Shown here one piece after another: positions 16,931 to 22,056 of a stretch of 22,056 bases of DNA; the first letter of the stretch is position 1, and every line of letters begins with the position of its first letter. Made by a program: the position numbers and the translations under genes. The DNA is taken from positions 1 through 22,056 of the forward strand of contig CAJUFM010000053.1 in assembly GCA_910585745.1 (NCBI GenBank), in the 5' to 3' direction. The stretch comes from an uncultured Eubacterium sp. (GTDB taxonomy: Bacteria; Bacillota; Clostridia; Lachnospirales; Lachnospiraceae). The notes under the pieces are model-generated. The model worked only from the letters and a program-made list of their open reading frames with translations, searched no databases and was not told the origin of the DNA.

Positions 16931-16965
16931 TCAAAAAGGGTAATGTCCAAAAGAACATTACCCTT
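16931..16965 (-). terminator. Intrinsic terminator of the secreted LRR/helveticin-like unit
   Basis: A perfect 11-bp stem (16955-16965 with 16936-16946) surrounds an 8-base loop. On the minus strand the stem is followed by a T-run (TTTTT, 16933-16937). It lies 20 bases past the stop of the short LRR gene and directly before the ZIP gene, so it ends the upstream unit. It could also act in the ZIP leader. Confidence 0.85.
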
Positions 16966-16985
16966 ACATATGTCTGGTTATTATA

Positions 16986-17795
16986 TTATATGCAGTGACG
17001 CAGGAGGGAGTTACTCTGCGGTATAAGTATGCAGAGAAGTTCTACTATTTTAATATTATTTGACATCTCGACCTCCGTCAGATGATAACATTTAATAAAC
17101 ATTCCAGTGGGAATTGATGTAATACCCTCCGGGATTTTAATCCTTTCTAACAGATAGCATTCATAAAAAAGCCGCTTGCCAATTTTACTCACACTGTTCG
17201 GAATATTAATTTTCTTCAGGGATCTGCATTCTGTGAAGGCACCATCACCAATATATGAAATACCTTCTGGCAGCACAATATTCTCCAGTCCACTACAACC
17301 ACTAAAAGTATAATCCTCTACTTTTTCCAATTTACATCCCCTTGAGAAAGTAACGGTCTGCAGGTTAGGAGAATGCGCAAACGCTCCTTCACCAATGCTC
17401 TTTACACCAGCTGGAATATCAATCTCCTTTAATCCCCATGAAAATGCAAATGCCATCTCACCAATACGTTCTAATGTATCTGGCAGGAAAACTCCCTCTG
17501 CCATATAGTCGTATTCCAAAGAATCGCCTTCTGTAGTATTAAAGGCTTTTTCACAAACAGTGGTTACACCCTCATCAATGATTACTTTGCGCAAATTTTC
17601 TCTGCAGTCTTTATAATTCATCCACGGATTTGTTTTCATTTCACCATTTCCATAAATCCTTAACAGTCCATTACTATATTCCCAGAAAACCGATTCTCCG
17701 CAGTTGCCTTTTATGGTTTCCTCTGCATAAATGGGATGGCAGTCCAATAAGAAAACGCAACAAAAAAGGACTAAAACAACTAATATTTTTTTCAT
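16986..17795 (-). CDS. Secreted BspA-type leucine-rich-repeat protein, short
   Basis: This 269-residue exported protein starts with a signal peptide (MKKILVVLVLFCCVFLLD, probable cleavage after PIYA near residue 24). About six LRR_5/BspA repeats follow (for example GEGAFAHSPNLQTVTFSRGC and IGDGAFTECRSLKKINIPNS). It lacks a cell-wall anchor, and the last repeat breaks off into an unrelated tail (after MSNNIKIVE), suggesting a truncated or frameshifted 3' end. An upstream in-frame ATG at 17846 is rejected; the ATG at 17795 has AGGAGA 5 bases before it. BspA-like repeats bind host matrix, mucus or other proteins in known members. It is third in the unit, 70 bases after the larger LRR gene. Confidence 0.88.
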   Translation of the reverse strand: MKKILVVLVLFCCVFLLDCHPIYAEETIKGNCGESVFWEYSNGLLRIYGNGEMKTNPWMNYKDCRENLRKVIIDEGVTTVCEKAFNTTEGDSLEYDYMAEGVFLPDTLERIGEMAFAFSWGLKEIDIPAGVKSIGEGAFAHSPNLQTVTFSRGCKLEKVEDYTFSGCSGLENIVLPEGISYIGDGAFTECRSLKKINIPNSVSKIGKRLFYECYLLERIKIPEGITSIPTGMFIKCYHLTEVEMSNNIKIVELLCILIPQSNSLLRHCI

Positions 17796-17865
17796 GAATA
17801 TCTCCTTTTTACAAAGCGAAATCGGTAGCTTTTGCATTCCTTCCATCCGGATGTGCCATCAGCAT

Positions 17866-19032
17866 CTACCTTACTATTTTGACCTTCCGTTTTCCGACCC
17901 AGCATCCTGCACCGGATTCGGCATCTACATATGCCCGGAACTGAAAATAATACGTTTTACCTTTTTTCAAACCAGTAATCTTCTTTGAAACATTTCCCTC
18001 ATTCAGAAAAAGCGTTGTGATTTTTGAATTTTTCATATTTGCAGACTCCGAATATCTTATTTCATATCTGTCATATGCCCAATCCTTATTTTCTATCTCA
18101 ATATGTGCATGAACAGCTTCATTTTCTTTATTTTCAATTTTATATTTATACCAGAAGGGTGTAAGTATCACCTTTTTCGCTTCGGGTCCAACATAAAATG
18201 TCATATCTGAATTGCTGTCCGCCCCCTGACAGTACCATGCAACAGCTGCATATCCCTTTTTCGTCACATTCAAGGGTATTTTTAAAAGGGTTCCAAACTC
18301 ATAAACACCTGGCAGTTTTCCTTTTTTCTTCCCGCCTTTCAGCTTGTAAGTAATAGGGATCATCTTCCCCCTGGCTAATGCCGTCTTCCCTTTGGGTACC
18401 ATGCGTATCTTCCTGCCACCTGCCCGCCAGATCCGCAACCCTTTATATGTATCAATTTCACAGGAAATTTTTGAACGGTTTACAACCCTTTTTAGCTGCG
18501 GACACTGTTTAACAGCACTTTTTTTCCATGATTTCAAAGAAGCAGGCAAGATCAATTCCTTTAACATCTTGCAATCATAAAATGCATACGCACCTATTTT
18601 AGTCACTCCATCTGGTATCCGAAGATGTTCCAGTGCAACACATCCAGAAAACGCACTTTCTCCAATCTCTCTGATATTTTTTCCAAACTCGATTTTTTCT
18701 AGTAAATAACAATTACTAAAGCATTCTGTTCCTATTTTAGTCAATGAATCAGGAAACACTATACTTTCTGCGTTGGAAAAACCAGCCAGCGCCTGTTCTT
18801 CCAATTCTGTTATCCCCTCGCTAATGACTATTTTCTTAATCTTTTCTTTTTCTTCCCATGCCAGAGAACGATGGTCATAATAAGTAAGTGTTCCTTTGCC
18901 AGAGAACGTAATAATACCATTCTCAGACAAGCTGTATTGGATGCGTTCTTTAGCATTCAAGGATTGCTCCATGGCATTCAGGATACATATGCAAACACAA
19001 ATGCCAGTAATTAATGGAATTAATCTTCTCAT
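17866..19032 (-). CDS. Secreted protein: LRR domain, InlB B-repeat-like module, FN3-like C-terminus
   Basis: This is a 388-residue exported protein. Residues 1-~27 form a signal peptide (MRRLIPLITGICVCICILNA). Residues ~65-185 are BspA-type leucine-rich repeats (GESAFSGCVALEHLRIP, IGAYAFYDCKMLKELILP). Residues ~225-290 resemble the Listeria-Bacteroides InlB B repeat (ITYKLKGG, then KKGYAAVAWYCQ). Residues ~293-388 have the spacing of a fibronectin type III domain, ending ITGLKKGKTYYFQFRAYV. No LPXTG motif is present, so it is either released or held by the modules. GGAGG precedes the ATG by 4 bases, and the gene starts 16 bases after the helveticin-like gene, so it is co-transcribed. Architecture suggests adhesion to proteins or glycans; no enzymatic motif seen. 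Confidence 0.88.
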   Translation of the reverse strand: MRRLIPLITGICVCICILNAMEQSLNAKERIQYSLSENGIITFSGKGTLTYYDHRSLAWEEKEKIKKIVISEGITELEEQALAGFSNAESIVFPDSLTKIGTECFSNCYLLEKIEFGKNIREIGESAFSGCVALEHLRIPDGVTKIGAYAFYDCKMLKELILPASLKSWKKSAVKQCPQLKRVVNRSKISCEIDTYKGLRIWRAGGRKIRMVPKGKTALARGKMIPITYKLKGGKKKGKLPGVYEFGTLLKIPLNVTKKGYAAVAWYCQGADSNSDMTFYVGPEAKKVILTPFWYKYKIENKENEAVHAHIEIENKDWAYDRYEIRYSESANMKNSKITTLFLNEGNVSKKITGLKKGKTYYFQFRAYVDAESGAGCWVGKRKVKIVR

Positions 19033-19048
19033 GCTCCCTCCAATTTAG

Positions 19049-21100
19049 TTATTTCAAGATTGTTTTAATATTTTTTAAAGGAATAGTCGCTATATACTGC
19101 TCCTTTCCACTCCCTGACTTTTTAGCCATTTTCACCACAAAATCTAAATTGTCTCCAACTATATGTCCGCCTTCAAGCTCAAAATCGAATTTATTTTCTT
19201 CAATTCCCGGAAATGAAATATATTCCCTGTAACATTTTTTTGTTCCATTTTTCTTAAAATCGATTCGAGTTATTGATACTGGCTTTTTAACTTTTTGATT
19301 TCCACTGGTAATCAATATTTTCCACGTATTTTTACCTGCATTTTCTATGTCAATAGATTGAAATGAGTCATTTGCTTGTAAAATATGTTTTGATGTATCA
19401 TCACCAACCTTATATTGTTCATAAAAAGAACCAATACATGCCTTTTTTAATTCCCATCTAATATTTTCATCTTTAAAAGATAGTGCTTTTTCAAATTTAT
19501 TTTTTAATATTTTCTTTTGTATTTTATCCATATCATATAAACTAATCTCTACTACTGAGGGTTTCGTGAGCTTTTTCCAGATAACCATGGTTTTTCCATC
19601 TGCAGTAAGTGCAGCATCTACTCGATGCATTTTTCCCGGTCCACTTTTTTTGCCTTTTTTATTTGCATACTCTAAATCTGTAAGCACTAAAAATGACTTT
19701 TTTTTCTTTTCCCAATCTTTAATGTCATAAGTTTGCTTATGAGAAATCTGCTCAAATTTTTCTTCCTTCATGATCACTAAATTCCGGGCAAAACCGTTTT
19801 TAGCATTTCCGGCCAGAAGATAGTATCCCACTCCATTACAAGAAAACTGTTCAAATGTCTGACCATGGGCAAATCCCACTAAATTAGTTTTTTCAGAAAA
19901 ATTATGATACTTATTACCACATAAACTTCCTGACATTAATATTGCATCATTATACTCTTTCGATTTTTCATCATTTGACCTATGCTGTAACGTATAAATC
20001 CCATTAGCTAACGGCATATAATTTTGTATTGCTTTTTCAGAAGGCGAAAAATCAAAAGACTTAATAAGCATTCCCGAAATAGGATTTGTTATAGCCCTAT
20101 TTAAATTATCATTTGTTGTTCTCTGCCTTGTTAATTTTCTTGTTTTCCCCATTAATCCATTAATATAATTTTCATACTCCTGGGATGTTTTAAAGTAATC
20201 TGCGTCAAAGATACATTCATCATTTTCATAATCTTCGACATCATCTAAATCTGCATCCATACAAGATTCCCTGATTTCATCAGTAAATTCTTTCATTTCA
20301 AATAAATCAGATTGAATAATCTTTGGTTTTTCATCACATTTAGCGATAAAACCAAATTCGATACACTGTTTTGGTTCTAAATTTTGATTATTTACTACAT
20401 TGTCAATATCATAGTAACATACACCTTCTTCCTCTTCCTGTGTAAGGATGGTTGCATTCCAAATACTTTCAATATTAAAATTGGTTTCTAACATAAGTTT
20501 CCAGTCTTCAATTCTGTTATTTCCACAATTAGTTATAGTTATCTTACCATTAATATAATTATTCCAGGAACTATATTCTGTATATTCTACTTTATACTCT
20601 GTCATCACTCCAAGACAAATTCTAGTCGTGTTACAATATTTCGGGAAATCCGGCTTTTGGGGAGACTTTATTGTCATACCAAAAGAAACTTTTCCGTCAA
20701 CCGGAATATCTTGATTCCAATCCGCATTATGAATTGTATAACTTCCTTTTTCACTAGACATTACCCTCGCATTCCAAATATTTTCTATAGAAAAATCCGC
20801 AGGCAGCCTTATTTCCCAATCATCTATTTTTTCGTCTGTAATATTTGTAAGTGTCACATCCACATTAAAATATTCATCCCAACTGCTGTTAACATGATAG
20901 GAAAGCTCAACATCACTATTGTCCTTAGTGGAAATAGAAACATTATTGGAATTATTCTCATATTCTGTTAATTCCTTTGCTTCTACATATCTCGGTTCTA
21001 ACTTCGTGATACTACTAAAAAGCAGTAATGCTATTAAAAGAAAAGAAATGATTTTCCTATATTTGTCCATATAATTTGTTTTCTTTATTACCCTTCTCAT
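19049..21100 (-). CDS. Secreted protein: two CBM2-like modules plus helveticin-J-like domain
   Basis: From the chosen start the protein has 683 residues. A signal peptide/TM segment covers ~15-35. Two tandem modules match the CBM2 pattern: ~62-147 with Trp74, Trp95, Trp109 and Trp128 (NIWNAR, ADWNQDIP, GKVSFGM), and ~168-256 with Trp179, Trp200 and Trp214 but no fourth Trp. An acidic D-x-D-x-D-D-x-x-D stretch (282-290) resembles a calcium loop. Residues ~355-683 fit the helveticin J class III bacteriocin family: HGQTFE at 412-417, then RVDAALTADGKTMVIWKK and ISLYDMDKI. The ATG at 21100 follows AGGAGG by 6 bases; the upstream ATG at 21139 lacks such a site. DNA is clearly more AT-rich than the flanks. 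It heads the secreted three-gene unit. Bacteriocin activity is inferred from the family only. Confidence 0.85.
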   Translation of the reverse strand: MRRVIKKTNYMDKYRKIISFLLIALLLFSSITKLEPRYVEAKELTEYENNSNNVSISTKDNSDVELSYHVNSSWDEYFNVDVTLTNITDEKIDDWEIRLPADFSIENIWNARVMSSEKGSYTIHNADWNQDIPVDGKVSFGMTIKSPQKPDFPKYCNTTRICLGVMTEYKVEYTEYSSWNNYINGKITITNCGNNRIEDWKLMLETNFNIESIWNATILTQEEEEGVCYYDIDNVVNNQNLEPKQCIEFGFIAKCDEKPKIIQSDLFEMKEFTDEIRESCMDADLDDVEDYENDECIFDADYFKTSQEYENYINGLMGKTRKLTRQRTTNDNLNRAITNPISGMLIKSFDFSPSEKAIQNYMPLANGIYTLQHRSNDEKSKEYNDAILMSGSLCGNKYHNFSEKTNLVGFAHGQTFEQFSCNGVGYYLLAGNAKNGFARNLVIMKEEKFEQISHKQTYDIKDWEKKKKSFLVLTDLEYANKKGKKSGPGKMHRVDAALTADGKTMVIWKKLTKPSVVEISLYDMDKIQKKILKNKFEKALSFKDENIRWELKKACIGSFYEQYKVGDDTSKHILQANDSFQSIDIENAGKNTWKILITSGNQKVKKPVSITRIDFKKNGTKKCYREYISFPGIEENKFDFELEGGHIVGDNLDFVVKMAKKSGSGKEQYIATIPLKNIKTILK

Positions 21101-21154
21101 TTTGTGCCTCCTAATTTTACATAGCAAATTGCTGTTCATTTTTTCTTAATGTAT

Positions 21155-21183
21155 ACTTTATCATTTCTTAATAATTTATACAA
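21155..21183 (-). promoter_or_regulatory. Candidate sigma-A promoter of the helveticin-like gene
   Basis: On the minus strand TTGTAT (21178-21183) and TAAAGT (21155-21160) have a 17-base spacer, with a start near 21148. An alternative -10 is TATAAA (21175-21180), which has no -35 hexamer but would put the Spo0A-like boxes immediately upstream. The region is AT-rich, so the exact promoter is uncertain. Confidence 0.4.
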
Positions 21184-21202
21184 GAACAATCGTTCGTCTT
21201 TT

Positions 21203-21219
21203 TTCGACATAAATCGACA
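21203..21219 (-). promoter_or_regulatory. Tandem Spo0A-box-like sites
   Basis: The minus strand carries TGTCGAT (21213-21219) and TGTCGAA (21203-21209), same orientation, with starts exactly 10 bases apart. The second equals the 0A-box core TGTCGAA and the first has one change. They lie ~100-120 bases before the helveticin-like ATG and upstream of either candidate promoter, as expected for activation or repression by Spo0A~P. Confidence 0.5.
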
Positions 21220-21236
21220 AACAGATAACCGCACAT

Positions 21237-21285
21237 GAAAAAAGTCCATTTCAGACACAATACCATGCATCTAAAAATGGACTCT
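21237..21285 (-). terminator. Intrinsic terminator of the gene at 21313-21945
   Basis: AGTCCATTT (minus strand, 21275-21283) pairs perfectly with AAATGGACT (21243-21251). A run of T follows (21238-21243). It lies 30 bases past the stop of the upstream minus-strand gene and separates that gene from the helveticin-like unit. Confidence 0.85.
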
Positions 21286-21312
21286 TTATTCTCAGGCAGT
21301 ACGACACCCAGA

Positions 21313-21945
21313 TCAATCAAGCAGGGAATAAATCACTTTCATAAACTCTTCCTGCGAGATTGCAATCCCCTGTACTCTGTATCCAATTTCGTTGTTAAAA
21401 AACTCCGCCTTATAATTTGTGCTTCCTTCCTGGAACTCAGCTGTAAATGTAACCTTTTTTCCGTTGATGGTGGATTCTTTTATATCGCTGTCAGCATATA
21501 TCATATCTGACAACGGTATCTTTCCCTTCTGGAATTCGATCTCCATGTATGGATAGTCAGGACCAGTCCCTCCCTCTATACTGTACCACAGTACGGCCCG
21601 GTCACTTGTTACTATATCCCCATCATAGTAAAAATCAAATTTTTCTTTTAAATTATTTTTCACCAGATTTTCAGGAATATAACAGTCTGACATATCACGT
21701 CCATAATACCGATTGACTTCTTCTAGTGTTAGTTCTTTCTTTTCCCCCTCCGGAAGCACTAACTTAGCCGCCGCTACGGCATCATGATCCGGCTCATTAA
21801 AGTAAACTTTATTCCCATTCTCTTCCCAGGATGCAGAATATGTTTCGTCTGCCGGGTTATCAGAAATATGGATCCAGATACCTATGCCGCCCAATACTAT
21901 GACAGCTAGTAAAATACCAATAATGATCCCTGTTTGTTTTTTCAT
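21313..21945 (-). CDS. Membrane-anchored protein of unknown function
   Basis: This 210-residue protein has one N-terminal hydrophobic segment (GIIIGILLAVIVLGGIGIWI, residues 6-25) and an extracytoplasmic domain. It has no lipobox Cys, so it is a membrane anchor or an uncleaved signal. The exported part contains EEVNRYYGRDMSDCYIPENL and a C-terminal beta-rich part (SEEFMKVIYSLLD-like ending, actual residues ISQEEFMKVIYSLLD). The general look is of small anchored proteins found beside ECF-type or anti-sigma genes, but nothing in the sequence shows that here. The ribosome site before the ATG is weak (GGAAAAG). The start overlaps by four bases a short open frame (21942-21977) that has a strong AAAGGAGG, so translation may be coupled. 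Terminated at 21237-21285. Confidence 0.75.
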   Translation of the reverse strand: MKKQTGIIIGILLAVIVLGGIGIWIHISDNPADETYSASWEENGNKVYFNEPDHDAVAAAKLVLPEGEKKELTLEEVNRYYGRDMSDCYIPENLVKNNLKEKFDFYYDGDIVTSDRAVLWYSIEGGTGPDYPYMEIEFQKGKIPLSDMIYADSDIKESTINGKKVTFTAEFQEGSTNYKAEFFNNEIGYRVQGIAISQEEFMKVIYSLLD

Positions 21946-21977
21946 AGACTTTTCCAGGAAAAATAGATATTACTCAT
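21942..21977 (-). other. Possible 11-codon leader frame coupled to the next gene
   Basis: On the minus strand AAAGGAGG (21990-21997) lies 12 bases before ATG at 21977. The frame MSNIYFSWKSL ends at TGA (21942-21944), overlapping the ATG of the 210-residue gene (ATGA). A second open frame (stop 21970-21972) reaches nearly to the window edge, but a TAG sits at 22054-22056. I cannot tell whether either is translated; the remainder up to 22056 holds nothing else recognisable. Confidence 0.2.
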
Positions 21978-22056
21978 ATGTTTCCTGTACCTCCTTTACA
22001 ATTTTATAACTTCTCGGAATCTTCAGCCTTGATTTTATAAGGCTTTCAGACCCCTA

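Noticed and set aside
22026..22045. Inverted repeat agcctt/aaggct near the right edge
   Set aside because: The stem is six pairs with no U-tract in either direction, and the window ends before context is available.

Overview
The window looks like a chromosomal segment of a spore-forming Clostridia species, most likely a Lachnospiraceae gut bacterium. Three things point there: a long Bacillus/Clostridium-type SRP RNA with an Alu domain, the dipicolinate synthase pair dpaA/dpaB, and lineage-type proteins with acidic Glu/Pro linkers. The genus is not resolved. Almost all of the window is coding. Most genes are on the minus strand; only the dpaA-dpaB-asnB block is on the plus strand.

Layout from left to right. 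(1) 82-4654, minus: a three-gene cluster read as MoxR-type AAA+ ATPase, DUF58 protein, then a membrane transglutaminase-like protein with Ser at the expected catalytic Cys position. (2) 4820-6118, minus: murA with its own promoter. (3) 6226-6792, minus: a flavin reductase family protein. (4) 6847-10956, minus: a two-gene unit encoding a large protein with an N-terminal cyclic-nucleotide-binding fold, then a TPR-like protein whose C-terminus looks like a CbxX/SpoVK AAA+ domain without its ATPase residues. (5) 11045-11312, minus: SRP RNA behind a near-consensus sigma-A promoter. (6) 11472-14831, plus: dpaA, dpaB and asnB, a probable mother-cell sporulation operon ending in a clear terminator. 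(7) 14987-16060 and 16140-16916, minus: an acidic-linker protein (DUF6128-like) and a ZIP metal transporter. (8) 16986-21100, minus: an AT-rich three-gene unit of secreted proteins, starting with two CBM2-like modules fused to a helveticin-J-like domain, followed by two BspA-type leucine-rich-repeat proteins. (9) 21313-21945, minus: a small membrane-anchored protein of unknown function.

The most interesting region is 16986-21220. A protein combining carbohydrate-binding modules with a class III bacteriocin-like beta-propeller domain is followed by two exported LRR proteins. The unit is more AT-rich than its flanks, is bounded by terminator hairpins on both sides, and is preceded by two Spo0A-box-like sequences one helical turn apart. 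My reading, which is inference, is a stationary-phase or sporulation-linked secreted system for surface interaction or antagonism. The second notable point is the degenerate AAA+ domain protein next to a CNB-fold protein, just downstream of the SRP RNA.
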